Below are positions 24,470 to 34,240 of a stretch of DNA of 64,000 bases, one piece after another. Position numbers and translations under genes: made by a program. Each line of letters starts with the position of its first letter. Position 1 is the first letter of the stretch. The notes under the pieces are model-generated. The model was given only the letters and a program-made list of their open reading frames with translations. It was not told where the DNA came from and did no database searches. The DNA comes from Pedobacter sp. Leaf176 (GTDB taxonomy: Bacteria; Bacteroidota; Bacteroidia; Sphingobacteriales; Sphingobacteriaceae), in assembly GCF_001424305.1 (NCBI RefSeq), contig NZ_LMPD01000003.1, positions 234,387 through 298,386 of the forward strand. The letters run 5' to 3'.

Positions 24470-26926
24470 TCAATCCTTAATTAGCAAGTACTTTCCACCT
24501 CTTAGGGTTGAAAATTCCAGCCTGTAACCACCTGCTACCTTTTCAGGGCTTTTGTTTATGCCTTTAATTTTAAATCGCACCGGTGCCTGAACAATGCATG
24601 TATTTCCTAAAGTAGATGAGATCTCTGAATGCTGCATCCCGCCATCCTTCCAGGTTAAGGTCAATACAAATCCGCCTCTGGCACGCAATCCGCTGATTTT
24701 GCCTTCAGTCCAAACTTTTGGCAATGCAGGCAATAAATCGATGTATCCAAGATGGCTTTGTACTAGCATTTCCGCCATGCCCGCCGTGCCTGCAAAGTTG
24801 CCATCAATCTGAAAAGGCGGATGGGCATCAAAAAAGTTGGCATATGTTCCACCCTGACGGCCATTACCTTCAGTGGCATCCACATAATTGAGTAAGCCTC
24901 TGATCAGTTTATAAGCATGGTCGCCATCTTTCAGCCTCGCCCACCAGTTGATCTTCCAACCTTTGCTCCATCCGGTTCCAAGGTCGGTTCGCAATTCAAG
25001 CGACTTTCTAGCAGCTGCAAAGAAATCGGGTGTTTGATCAGAAATTTCATATCCCGGGTAAAGTCCGAAAAGATGTGAAGCATGTCTGTGAAGCGGATCC
25101 GTCTCTTTGAAATCCTTATACCATTCTTGTATTCCACCATTCTCCCCAATTTTTAAAGGGTAAAGTTTAGCCTTTTTCGCAATCAGCGTATCCCGGAAGG
25201 CCTTATCTATACCCAGTACATCCGCAGCGGCAATCGTGTTGGAAAACAGATCGCGAATAATCGACATATCCATTGTTGTAGCTATTGAAACGCCTTGCTG
25301 AACCCCGTTCTTGTCAAAGAATTTGTTTTCCGGAGACGTAGATGGTGCAGTTACGAGCAGACCCTGCTTATCTTCCACCAGCCAGTAGAGCGAAAACTCC
25401 GCGGCGCTTTTCATTAATGGGTAGGCTTGTTGCCTCAGGAACTTCTTATCTCCGGTAAATAAGTAATGTTCCCATAAATGCCTGGTCAGCCAGTTTCCTC
25501 CCATATACCAATTGGCCCAAACCGGGTCACCTGCTCCCCTGTCTCCAACAGGATTAGATGTCGCCCAGATCTCCGCATTGTGATGCGCTACCCATCCCCT
25601 GGCACCGTAAAATTCCTGTGCGGTCTGCTTGCCAGTAATAGAAAGATCGTTAATAAAGTCAAACAACGGAATGGTCAGCTCCGATAAATTCGTGACTTCA
25701 GAGGGCCAGTAATTCATTTGTGTGTTAATATTGATGGTATAGTTGGAGCTCCATGGTGCCCGCAATTCTTTATTCCAGATGCCCTGGAGGTTTGCAGCCG
25801 GACCGCCAGGCCTTGATGAGGAGATCAAAAGGTAACGGCCGAACTGAAAGTAAAGTGTTTCCAAATCCGGATCAGCTACGCCTGCAGCATATGCCTTTAA
25901 GCGGACATCACTTGCTAAGGCAGAACGATCCGTTCCCTTGTGCTGCAAGCTGAAACGAACCCTGTTAAAGAATTTCTGATAGTCAGCTAAGTGCCTGCTC
26001 TTGATGGCACCATAGTTCGATTTCAATGCATTTTTGATTAATGCCTCAGCTAGCGCATTTTCATCTTTGCCATCTGCATCCGGACACCGGTTAAAACCAT
26101 TGAAACTTGTTGCAGCAGATAAGTAAAGAACAACTTCACTGGCATTTTTTATATGCAGGCCTGATGAATCGTATGTGGCCTGACCATCCTTCAACTGTGC
26201 CGTGATGCGAAATTGAAAACGCATACCATTGCATCCGGTCGTGTCCTCGTAAATGATGGGATTTCTATTCTTTTCATTGTAATAGTTTGGATCGACATGG
26301 GCAGGTGCTTTGCCTTTAACGATCAATTCCGTTTTTGTTGAGGAAATTGAATTTTGGAGCGGACTATTTGTAGAAACATTAAAGGTTAAAGCGCCTGCTT
26401 TGGATGTCGTAAACTTTACAACCAAGATATTATCCGGTGCAGAAGTAAAAAGTTCCCTCTTGTAATTCACGCCGCCAACTGCAAAACTGGTACTCGCTAT
26501 GGCTTGATCTAAATCCAGCTTTCGTTCGTAATTTGATTCCTTTTTTCCTTTAAAATCTTGTTTGATTAATAGGTTACCGAGCGGTAAATAAGATTCCGTG
26601 TAGAGACCCTGCATTTTTTTTGTCAACTCATTTGCTTTGGAGAAGTCCTCATCTTCGAGAAGTGCTTTCCTCACCTGCGGAAGATAAGCCTTTGCATCAG
26701 GGTTGATGTTTTTCTTGACCGGCCCACCACTATATAAGGTACTCTCATTGAGCTGAATAAGTTCTTCCTCTACGCCTCCGAATACCATTGCCCCTATTTT
26801 ACCGTTACCTATCGGAATGGCCTGTGTCCATTGTGTTGCAGGCTTATTATACCAAAGTTTTAAACGATTCTGGGCCGCACCAAGTAACGGCGCCAGCAAC
26901 AATATGGTCAGAAATCGGTATCTCAT
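24470..26926 (-). CDS. GH95 alpha-L-fucosidase (exported)
   Basis: Inverting exo-glycosidase that removes alpha-L-fucose (some members alpha-L-galactose) from glycan ends. Signal peptide MRYRFLTILLLAPLLGAAQ; then the N-terminal beta domain (WYNKPATQWTQAIPIGNGKIGAM), an (alpha/alpha)6 barrel and a C-terminal beta domain; 818 residues, full length. Residues matching the known catalytic set: Asn399 and Asn401 (NINTQMNYWPSE), Glu533 (APSTSPEN), Asp708 (FQIDGNFAG). Last gene of the minus-strand utilisation locus, 98 bp after the GH92 gene, likely periplasmic. Confidence 0.95.
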   Translation of the reverse strand: MRYRFLTILLLAPLLGAAQNRLKLWYNKPATQWTQAIPIGNGKIGAMVFGGVEEELIQLNESTLYSGGPVKKNINPDAKAYLPQVRKALLEDEDFSKANELTKKMQGLYTESYLPLGNLLIKQDFKGKKESNYERKLDLDQAIASTSFAVGGVNYKRELFTSAPDNILVVKFTTSKAGALTFNVSTNSPLQNSISSTKTELIVKGKAPAHVDPNYYNEKNRNPIIYEDTTGCNGMRFQFRITAQLKDGQATYDSSGLHIKNASEVVLYLSAATSFNGFNRCPDADGKDENALAEALIKNALKSNYGAIKSRHLADYQKFFNRVRFSLQHKGTDRSALASDVRLKAYAAGVADPDLETLYFQFGRYLLISSSRPGGPAANLQGIWNKELRAPWSSNYTININTQMNYWPSEVTNLSELTIPLFDFINDLSITGKQTAQEFYGARGWVAHHNAEIWATSNPVGDRGAGDPVWANWYMGGNWLTRHLWEHYLFTGDKKFLRQQAYPLMKSAAEFSLYWLVEDKQGLLVTAPSTSPENKFFDKNGVQQGVSIATTMDMSIIRDLFSNTIAAADVLGIDKAFRDTLIAKKAKLYPLKIGENGGIQEWYKDFKETDPLHRHASHLFGLYPGYEISDQTPDFFAAARKSLELRTDLGTGWSKGWKINWWARLKDGDHAYKLIRGLLNYVDATEGNGRQGGTYANFFDAHPPFQIDGNFAGTAGMAEMLVQSHLGYIDLLPALPKVWTEGKISGLRARGGFVLTLTWKDGGMQHSEISSTLGNTCIVQAPVRFKIKGINKSPEKVAGGYRLEFSTLRGGKYLLIKD

Positions 26927-27024
26927 AATCGCTAATTGTAAATATGAATTTTGATATATAATGTAAAGCTGGCCTTATTAATCGTTATTTTAGCCGTCGT
27001 ACACGATTTTTTAGTAATAAATGT

Positions 27025-29289
27025 TTATTGCAAATAATAAATCAGCTCACCACCGGCCATCAACTGCTTATGGCTGACCTGATAATTTTTCAATGTTTTT
27101 CCATTTAAAGTAATCTTTTTGATTAGCGAAGCATTTTTTGATTTTATGATCTTAATCTTTAGAGGGTTCCCATTTTTGAAATCGATTAACACTTCTGGAA
27201 ACGCGGGGGTAACCAGCTGATAGTTGCCTGATACCGGATCGACCGGGTAAAAACCCATTGATGCAAAAACATACCATGCTGACATCTGCCCTGCATCGTC
27301 ATTACCACTTAAACCTCCTGCACCTTCATCGTACTCCTCGTTAAGTATTTTCTCTACCTGTTTCTGGGCTTTCCAAGGAGCGGCTGTGTAATTATATAAA
27401 AAAGGTATCTGGTGTCCAGGCTCATTGCCATGCCAATACTCCTTTTTTTCGAATAAGGAATCGAGTAAATGCTCCAGTTTTTTTGTACCGCCCATTATTT
27501 TTACAAGTCCCGGAACATCATGGGGAACGTAAAACGTGTATTGTCTGGGTGTTCCTTCCGTAATATAAGGTTCACGATGATCCGGTAAAAAGGGTTCAAA
27601 CCAATGTCCATTTTGAAAACGCCCCCTTACCATTCCAACCTGTTTATCAAATATGTTCTTGTAATTCAATGATCTTTTTTTCAATTTCCTATAATCATCT
27701 CTTTTACCTAAATCTTTCGCGATGGTAGATAAAGCATAATCATCGTAAGCATATTCTAAAGTTCTGCTTACCTGTTCCCGTTTATGAAATGCGTCCGGAA
27801 TGCTGTCTTCCATTGGAATATAACCATATTTAAGATAACTATTAATTCCTCTTCTTCCCTTACCGTTTAAATAGTCAAGAGAATCAGGCATTTGAAAAGC
27901 ATTTTGCCGCATAAGTTGGTATGCAGCATTAACATCATAATTACGTATTCCTTTGTTATATGCAGAGGCGATAAAAGCCGTCGAATGATCGCCAATCATG
28001 GCAGCAGTATAGCTGTTCCAACAAGGAAAAATAGGCAACCAACCGCCCTGTTTTCCCTTCAAAATAAGCGAATTTACAAATGCATTCGTCATTTCGGGCT
28101 GCAGCAATTCTACCAGAGGCAACTGCGCCCTGTAAATATCCCACATCGAAAAGTCATCGTAATAATTCCCAGCAACTGTTGTTTGCTTTTGGTAATTTCC
28201 TGCAAATTTAGGATAGCCACCATCAACATCATTAAACAGCCTTGGATGCTGCTGTGCATGATAAAGCGCCGTATAGAATATTTTTTTCCTTTTCTCTTCA
28301 CCATCAGGAACCTCAATTTGCGATAACGAATTCGTCCAGATTTTATTAGCTTGCGTTCGTACGGCATCAAAATCCTGGTTACTGATTTCTTTTTCCAGGT
28401 TATTCTTTGCTGCTTCGATGCTTGTAAAAGAAGTACCGGAAGTAATAATCAGCTCTTCTCCTCTTTTCAGCTTAAAGCCGGCAAACACGCCAATATCTTT
28501 CTGATTGCTAATCGATTGTTCCCCGCTTACTTTTCCCTCCGCAAATACACCACTTTTTGAAATTGACCTTTTGATGCGAATAAAAAAGTAGCCGCTAAAA
28601 CCGGCTGACTTGCCCCAGCCCTGATAAATGCGATGAACGGGATTGTATCCGGAAATCTCTCCTTTTTCCTGGTCTATTCTAATAAATCCTTTCCCCTGAT
28701 CGCTGTTGGGCGTAATCAATACATAAACACTATCTGCTTTCAAGGCGGTAATTCTCATTATGCCACTACGTAGTGTAGCGCTGATTTCTGTCTGAAGCTG
28801 ATGCTTTGGAAAAATTACCCTGTAATAATCCGGACGGGCAATTTCACTTGTATGACTATATTCTTCCGCATAATCTGCTGATGAGGTTTTCAATTTACCT
28901 GAAATGGGCATGATGGTGAAGCTTCCATAGTCCTGCGTACAGGAACCACTGATCCAATGAGATGCCCTGAAGCCATATATTTTTTTGTTATCGTAATAAT
29001 ACGGCGCCAGGCACTTTTTTTCGCTCAACTGTGTTTGAGGAGTCCATTGCGTCATGGCGAATGGAAGTGCCACTGCCGGTATGGTGTTGGCCAGCCGCTC
29101 AGTTTTATCTTCAATATGCTGGCTGGCCACAGTGGTACTTGCTGAAGTGCCTGAAAAGGGCTGTACATAATCAATCAAATGTTGATTTTGTGCGCAAACC
29201 TGGTTACACAAGCCGACCATTATGATCAAAATGAAGATGGTGCAGGCAGTTTTGGTTAAGTTTATATGTCGGCTTTTTATAATGAACAT
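27025..29289 (-). CDS. GH92 alpha-mannosidase (exported)
   Basis: Calcium-dependent inverting exo-alpha-mannosidase family; members act on alpha-1,2, -1,3, -1,4, -1,6 or mannose-phosphate linkages. A hydrophobic signal (ACTIFILIIMVGLCNQVCAQ) precedes the N-terminal beta domain (VQPFSGTSASTTV) and catalytic barrel. The proton donor is Glu623 in HGNEPGHQ and the base Asp pair is Asp664/Asp665 in LSGNDDAGQMSAWYVF. 754 residues, full length. It follows the GH89 gene after a 379-bp gap that carries a dispersed palindrome, so it may have its own promoter with GH95. Confidence 0.95.
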   Translation of the reverse strand: MFIIKSRHINLTKTACTIFILIIMVGLCNQVCAQNQHLIDYVQPFSGTSASTTVASQHIEDKTERLANTIPAVALPFAMTQWTPQTQLSEKKCLAPYYYDNKKIYGFRASHWISGSCTQDYGSFTIMPISGKLKTSSADYAEEYSHTSEIARPDYYRVIFPKHQLQTEISATLRSGIMRITALKADSVYVLITPNSDQGKGFIRIDQEKGEISGYNPVHRIYQGWGKSAGFSGYFFIRIKRSISKSGVFAEGKVSGEQSISNQKDIGVFAGFKLKRGEELIITSGTSFTSIEAAKNNLEKEISNQDFDAVRTQANKIWTNSLSQIEVPDGEEKRKKIFYTALYHAQQHPRLFNDVDGGYPKFAGNYQKQTTVAGNYYDDFSMWDIYRAQLPLVELLQPEMTNAFVNSLILKGKQGGWLPIFPCWNSYTAAMIGDHSTAFIASAYNKGIRNYDVNAAYQLMRQNAFQMPDSLDYLNGKGRRGINSYLKYGYIPMEDSIPDAFHKREQVSRTLEYAYDDYALSTIAKDLGKRDDYRKLKKRSLNYKNIFDKQVGMVRGRFQNGHWFEPFLPDHREPYITEGTPRQYTFYVPHDVPGLVKIMGGTKKLEHLLDSLFEKKEYWHGNEPGHQIPFLYNYTAAPWKAQKQVEKILNEEYDEGAGGLSGNDDAGQMSAWYVFASMGFYPVDPVSGNYQLVTPAFPEVLIDFKNGNPLKIKIIKSKNASLIKKITLNGKTLKNYQVSHKQLMAGGELIYYLQ

Positions 29290-29668
29290 TTTATTATAAT
29301 AGGTTAAGCGAATGCATCATAAATTAATCTGTTTTGAGTTTTGTAACGTTGAGTTAAGCCTGTTGCTGAATTTGCCGAAGCATCGAAATGCTTTAAACCA
29401 ATTTCTTAAAATCCTTTACTTCAACTTGCTCAGTGCTAGCTAGACTACCATTGACAAACTCCAATAGGGTTGTCGTCATCTCGACCGGTGCAACGCGCAG
29501 TGGAGAGATCTTTGTACTAAGTTATTGAAAACAATTTAAAAGATTTCTCCACTGCGGTCGAAAGGACGATACTTCGAGACCATTCACTTTCTTTATACAT
29601 CTATCCATTTATATTGATTTTTATAAAATAAATTAACCCTCAAGATGACATTTCCCATTGTAAGACAT
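29290..29668. other. gap between GH89 and GH92 with palindromic element
   Basis: No gene. The centre (29474-29568) is a copy of the palindromic element that also sits in the trp operon: left end CGTCATCTCGACC with TGGAGAGATCT, right end AGATTTCTCC with TCGAAAGGACG. The flanks are AT-rich. The element splits what would otherwise be one transcription unit. Confidence 0.7.
29474..29568. repeat. dispersed palindromic element (MITE-like)
   Basis: 95-bp inverted repeat of the family at 11956-12034 and 9672-9762. Arms pair imperfectly around an AT-rich centre (TTTGTACTAAGTTATTG). No transposase is present in the window. Confidence 0.7.
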
Positions 29669-31879
29669 CTATTGTTGAGCCTTGCCCATCAATATACGGT
29701 ATTTTTTATGAATGGAGATAGCCACCTCTGTTGGGTTTCCAATTGTGTTCAAGGGATAATCTTTCCTTTTGTTCACCCACTTCCATTCCCACTCACTTAC
29801 GTCATCATTGAATTTACTTAAATTAAATTTCTTTTTTTGAATCAGGGATTGTTCTGCCCTGGCGAAGAAAAGTGCCCATCTTGGTTTGTAGAAATCACTA
29901 AGCAAACCACTCCATTGCCTGCACGCATATTCGTTTAATGGATTTTTTGCATCTCCCCAAAGTGTAATTAAATCTTTGGCATTCATTTCATACAAAGCTT
30001 TTTCTTCAGGATTGGTTCCCCACTTACGTGCGTCATTTACCCAGGGCCCAAGCAGGAAATCTTTTCTGGTTGCCAGTAATTTGTCCAGGTCATCAATCAA
30101 GGCAATAAAACGTTGACTTTGCGCCTTAAAGCTTTTTAGATCTTTCTTTTGGTAGGCTTCAACTAACTTCCGCTGAACTGGAAGCGCATAGTTCGCCATC
30201 ACTTGCCTGGTCACATCGACCAAATCATATTGAAAGCCATCACTTTGTTTACAAACGGGCGCGGCTTTGATGAGCTCATCCCAGGCCGGGAGTAGATCAT
30301 GCTCATTATAATTCAAAGTGGTTCTGGCCCATCGGGTAAGCGAGTCGAAAGTTGGCCTGGCCTGGATGATGGATTCAGCACCGTCCCGGACATATTTGTT
30401 GGCAGGAACATTATAAACGGTTTTCCTTAATATTTCCCAGCTTTTAAATGCATGTTCGTTCTTGTGTCCATAACGGTTAAAAACGAATTTAGGTAACCAG
30501 GTTTTAAGATTCACTGGCTTGTCCTGCCACACATGCTCCATCATCAATTCGTATAAAACCGGATTCTGTTCAATACCCTCCATTGTCAAACCGATGCCAC
30601 TCATTTTTCCACTTTTTGGATCTTTCAGGGCTTCAGCAGGTGCTGTTGCCACGACATCCATCCGGCCGAATAAATTGGTATTTCCACCAAAATTATGAAG
30701 CATATTCCAAATCCAGGGCTTGCCATAAAAACCTTCCGTACGTTTCCAAACGGGTTCAATTTCAGTAGCAAGATCAAGCAGTATCATCTTATCATTCGGA
30801 ACCGCTTTTAAAAGTGCTTCGGTTTGTGCCTCTTTCCAGAATTTACGATCACTATAAAATAGCCACCCTTGCATCACCCAAATGGCTTTTGGATCAGCCT
30901 GCGACATGCCATCGTAAACCCTGGCACTCAGTTTACTTAAAAACTCAGGTTCAGCCGAAGGTGGTTCATTTTCATTAAAAGTATCGGCAGAATACAGGTG
31001 ATCTGTTCCCAGCATGGCGGTTTGTTTTTTAAGAAATTTCTTTCCGATTGTCGCAAACATGGGATCCTCAGAATCCAGGATATATGTATCTGCGAAACCA
31101 TTCGTCCAGTTCGTGGCCTTAAGCTTTGCGTTTGGAAACTTCTTTTTAAATGCCGCCGGAACATGACCGGTAAAAGCAGGAAGCACAGGTTTCATCCCTA
31201 ATGCACGTTCCCTTGCCAAAATTTTCTTCTGTAATTCAAAATGACTTTTCATCCATTCAACAGGAAGTGGTCCACCCCAGCCATCGATGTTTCCCATCCA
31301 GAACCAGGAAAAATAAGCGGGACCAGTAAAAAATCCTTTAAGGTCATCATCAGAAAACCCCATTTCCTTGTATAATAAATACCAGGTGTATTCTTCACCG
31401 GTAATCGCAAGTGGCATGTTTATTCCATGGAGCGCCATCCAATCTATTTCCTTTTCCCAGCGTGGCCAATCCCACCAGCTCATGCTATAATTAAAGGTAC
31501 AATAATTCAGGTAATAACGGTATTCATAAGGCGTTTCTTTCCTGATTTTTTCAGAAACCTTTGGCAAATTTTGCGGCACCTTCAGGTTGGTTCCATTCCA
31601 GGTAATCTGGCAGTGTGCATATTCTGTCAGATAGTAATAAAAAGCAGAAGCAAGTGCTACACCATTATTTCCACGCAGCACAATCTTATCGCCTCTGCTT
31701 TCTAATTCAAAAACATCTTTGCCCTTAACATGGCCGATAGGCTCAGTTATAAATGATCTATGCTGTTTAGGCATGGTTCGCTCAATAAGCTCGTTGGAGG
31801 TGATCAGAAATTCCTGTGCATGTAAAGAATAGGAAAATAATATAGCCGTTGCAGCTAAAACGTATAACTTTAATTTCAT
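29669..31879 (-). CDS. GH89 alpha-N-acetylglucosaminidase (exported)
   Basis: Retaining exo-enzyme that removes terminal alpha-linked GlcNAc; the human homologue NAGLU acts on heparan sulfate ends. Signal peptide MKLKLYVLAATAILFSYSLHAQ, then an N-terminal domain, the TIM barrel and an all-helical C-terminus; 736 residues, full length. Acid/base Glu303 lies in DTFNENEPPS (human DTFNEMQPPS) and nucleophile Glu434 in LTMEGIEQN (human PEGISQN). It starts 1 bp after the acetyltransferase-like gene, so the two are coupled, mirroring the two lysosomal steps in which GlcN is N-acetylated and then removed. Confidence 0.95.
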   Translation of the reverse strand: MKLKLYVLAATAILFSYSLHAQEFLITSNELIERTMPKQHRSFITEPIGHVKGKDVFELESRGDKIVLRGNNGVALASAFYYYLTEYAHCQITWNGTNLKVPQNLPKVSEKIRKETPYEYRYYLNYCTFNYSMSWWDWPRWEKEIDWMALHGINMPLAITGEEYTWYLLYKEMGFSDDDLKGFFTGPAYFSWFWMGNIDGWGGPLPVEWMKSHFELQKKILARERALGMKPVLPAFTGHVPAAFKKKFPNAKLKATNWTNGFADTYILDSEDPMFATIGKKFLKKQTAMLGTDHLYSADTFNENEPPSAEPEFLSKLSARVYDGMSQADPKAIWVMQGWLFYSDRKFWKEAQTEALLKAVPNDKMILLDLATEIEPVWKRTEGFYGKPWIWNMLHNFGGNTNLFGRMDVVATAPAEALKDPKSGKMSGIGLTMEGIEQNPVLYELMMEHVWQDKPVNLKTWLPKFVFNRYGHKNEHAFKSWEILRKTVYNVPANKYVRDGAESIIQARPTFDSLTRWARTTLNYNEHDLLPAWDELIKAAPVCKQSDGFQYDLVDVTRQVMANYALPVQRKLVEAYQKKDLKSFKAQSQRFIALIDDLDKLLATRKDFLLGPWVNDARKWGTNPEEKALYEMNAKDLITLWGDAKNPLNEYACRQWSGLLSDFYKPRWALFFARAEQSLIQKKKFNLSKFNDDVSEWEWKWVNKRKDYPLNTIGNPTEVAISIHKKYRILMGKAQQ

Positions 31880-31880
31880 A

Positions 31881-33107
31881 TCAAATTTTTAAGAACCATT
31901 TTTTCTGGTAGCAAAACCTTAATAAAAATAGTTGTATCAGTAAAATGCCTGTCCACAACCCAGCCTGCTGGTAATCTTTTGGGATTAAATTTATCAAGCC
32001 GCCAAAGATAAACTGTGAGGAAGATTCAAAATTGAAAAGTCCATGTGCCAATACGTAAATCAATATGCTGTTTGTACCAATCCATATGAAAGGAATGCTC
32101 CATTTTGCATAGGATTTAACATCAATTATGTAATAGAACAGGGCAAATAAGATGATGCTAACACCACCGGCAAAAAGCACAAATGAACTGCTCCACATGG
32201 TTTTATTAATTGGAAATATTAAATTCCATAGTAAACCCGCAATGATAGAACAAATACCTCCTAATAACAGTAAAATTGTCTTTTTTGAAGGTGTAATTTT
32301 CGAAAAACTGGTCTTTAAAAAAGTCCCGGTAAAAACGCCAAAAAGCGCCGAACATATGGCTGGTATTGTACTTAAAAGTCCTTCCGGATCGTATACTATT
32401 CTATGTAATTTGCCGGGCAGAAACAGTCTGTCTACGTAAGCAGAAAGATTGCCTTCGGGTGTAAAATTACCCTGACCAAATCCTGGCACAGGAACTAAAA
32501 TCATAAGGAGATAATAGCCCACCAGAATGCTTAGGAACCAAATCACTTGTTTATACAACGAAAAATTAAGGTATATGAGGGCTGCAAAAAAAGTAGAAAG
32601 GCCGATGCGCCCCAGTACGCTGGCAAAACGGGTATGCTCATAGCCATTCCATTTGAAAAGGCCATTTACGATTATCCCCAATATGATTAATGTGATCGTT
32701 CGTTTAATTAACGCTTTAAATATTTTTTTTGATGAATGTTCATTTTGCTGCCGTTCATCAAAAAACTTCTGATAAGAAAATGGCATAGAAACGCCAGATA
32801 TAAAAATGAATAAAGGGAAAATAAGATCGTAAAATGTGAAACCATTCCATGGCGAATGGTGGAGCTGATTACTCAAGCCAATTAATATCCTTTCAAAAAA
32901 AGACAGATGTTCATCACTTGGAATCCTCCAATCGACTGGATTTCTTACCAGTGCATATTTTTCCATTATCCCATTAGCCAATCCATGAAAAATACCTTCA
33001 CCACTGATAATCCAGAACATATCAAAACCCCTTAAGGCATCCAAAGAAATTAATCTTTTGCTTTTTGAAGACGGTTCTTTGATATGCTTAGCTGTTAGTG
33101 AATCCAT
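31881..33107 (-). CDS. HGSNAT/NagX-like membrane acyltransferase (DUF5009-type)
   Basis: Polytopic inner-membrane protein, 408 residues with about ten helices. The N-terminal signature RLISLDALRGFDMFWI and the motif HHSPWNGFTFYDLIFPLFIF match the family of human heparan-alpha-glucosaminide N-acetyltransferase, in which the His before WNG carries the acetyl group; here this is His84 (His83 adjacent). HGSNAT moves acetyl from cytosolic acetyl-CoA to terminal glucosamine on the other side of the membrane. In the same operon as GH89 (1-bp gap) and the phosphatase. Acetyl transfer by this protein is inferred; bacterial relatives are barely characterised. Confidence 0.88.
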   Translation of the reverse strand: MDSLTAKHIKEPSSKSKRLISLDALRGFDMFWIISGEGIFHGLANGIMEKYALVRNPVDWRIPSDEHLSFFERILIGLSNQLHHSPWNGFTFYDLIFPLFIFISGVSMPFSYQKFFDERQQNEHSSKKIFKALIKRTITLIILGIIVNGLFKWNGYEHTRFASVLGRIGLSTFFAALIYLNFSLYKQVIWFLSILVGYYLLMILVPVPGFGQGNFTPEGNLSAYVDRLFLPGKLHRIVYDPEGLLSTIPAICSALFGVFTGTFLKTSFSKITPSKKTILLLLGGICSIIAGLLWNLIFPINKTMWSSSFVLFAGGVSIILFALFYYIIDVKSYAKWSIPFIWIGTNSILIYVLAHGLFNFESSSQFIFGGLINLIPKDYQQAGLWTGILLIQLFLLRFCYQKKWFLKI

Positions 33108-33147
33108 TTAGCACGAATTATGAGTTATAATATAGGAAAATCGCTAA

Positions 33148-34128
33148 CTACTTTTTAATAATTGTATTGTAAATAACATACCCTTCATCATTAATGAACT
33201 GAACCCTCAACAGATCTTTATTAACAGAAAAAAGCATGAAACCATATTCAGATGCAACGACTTGCGCATCGGGAATTAATTTTACAGGTGTCTTTTCTGA
33301 CGCGGCACCTGAAATAAAATGATGTGTTTTGCCTTCCGGCTTAATGTATTGTAAACTATGTTCATGCCCCGTGAGGTAAACATCGACGCCATAGCGTTCC
33401 AGTACCGGTTTAAGCGAGCTTCTTATCGCTTTCGTATCGTAACCATCTGTTCGGCTGCCCCCGGTATACATAGGATGATGACCAACTACGATTTTCCATT
33501 TAACCGATGGGTCTTTATCGCCCAGGGTTTTGTCCAGCCATTTTTTTTGTGCTATCGTATCCTGACCTTTTACATTCGGCCCATACTCAGCATTCTTGTA
33601 AAACTCAGGAATAAGCGGATTGGTATCTATAAAAGCCAGCAGCACCTGATTTTCCGGATCGCCATTAATGGCAAATTTCTTTGCAAAATACCGGGCCGGC
33701 ATTTTCCATCTTCTGCTGATTTTAGAATAGTCTACCTGTGCATCCGGATTGGACTTATAATCATGATTACCCAGTACCACATACCAATCCCATTGAAGAG
33801 AAAAATCGGTATAAATATCTTCAAATGAATATTTAAATGAAGGATCCTGAGTACTGATCACACCACTTGGATAGAAATTATCCCCGGTAGAGATTACAAA
33901 TTGAGCCTTTACATCTGTTGCAGTGCTCCCCATTTGCTTAGCAACCTGTTTCTGATGATCTGCACCATTGCGACCCCAGTCGCCCATAGCTATAAAATTC
34001 AAAGCAGTTGGATCTTTGGTAAGTAACTTTGTCGCTGTACTGTTTTGTGAAGGGCTTTTGGTTATAATCTGAGCATATAACGAACCCGAAATAACGAGCG
34101 GAACTATCAGTAACAATTTTTTAATCAT
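33148..34128 (-). CDS. secreted metallophosphatase, purple-acid-phosphatase (ACP5) type
   Basis: Binuclear metal phosphomonoesterase with a signal peptide MIKKLLLIVPLVISGSLYAQ, using the ATG at 34128 (326 residues); the longer ORF adds 28 residues lacking features. Metal-ligand blocks in order: MGDWG (Asp50), STGDNFYP (Asp83), VLGNHDY, VGHHPMYT and LTGHEHSLQYI. This is the TRAP-like group. Within the locus it could remove phosphate from phosphorylated sugars or inositol phosphates after glycan cleavage. It follows susD after a strong hairpin terminator (34162-34222). Confidence 0.92.
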   Translation of the reverse strand: MIKKLLLIVPLVISGSLYAQIITKSPSQNSTATKLLTKDPTALNFIAMGDWGRNGADHQKQVAKQMGSTATDVKAQFVISTGDNFYPSGVISTQDPSFKYSFEDIYTDFSLQWDWYVVLGNHDYKSNPDAQVDYSKISRRWKMPARYFAKKFAINGDPENQVLLAFIDTNPLIPEFYKNAEYGPNVKGQDTIAQKKWLDKTLGDKDPSVKWKIVVGHHPMYTGGSRTDGYDTKAIRSSLKPVLERYGVDVYLTGHEHSLQYIKPEGKTHHFISGAASEKTPVKLIPDAQVVASEYGFMLFSVNKDLLRVQFINDEGYVIYNTIIKK

Positions 34129-34161
34129 GAAGGGCGATTTGTGCAATTGCAAGTTTAGGAT

Positions 34162-34222
34162 AAAAAAATAAGAAGAGGCTATCTCATAAATCAATACGTA
34201 TTTATGAGGCAATCTCTTCTTA
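34162..34222 (-). terminator. hairpin terminator between susD and downstream enzymes
   Basis: Two stacked stems, outer AAGAAGAG/CTCTTCTT (8 bp) and inner CTCATAAAT/ATTTATGAG (9 bp) with a small internal loop; on the minus strand the structure is followed by ATTTTTTTA. It lies between susD and the phosphatase gene and would lower expression of the enzyme genes relative to susCD. Confidence 0.75.
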
Positions 34223-34240
34223 TAAAATTGCAGGCTATTT

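Noticed and set aside
29669..33107. Heparan sulfate degradation locus
   Set aside because: GH89 and the HGSNAT-like protein fit, but no lyase, sulfatase or GH88 is present, and GH92, GH95 and MIOX do not fit.
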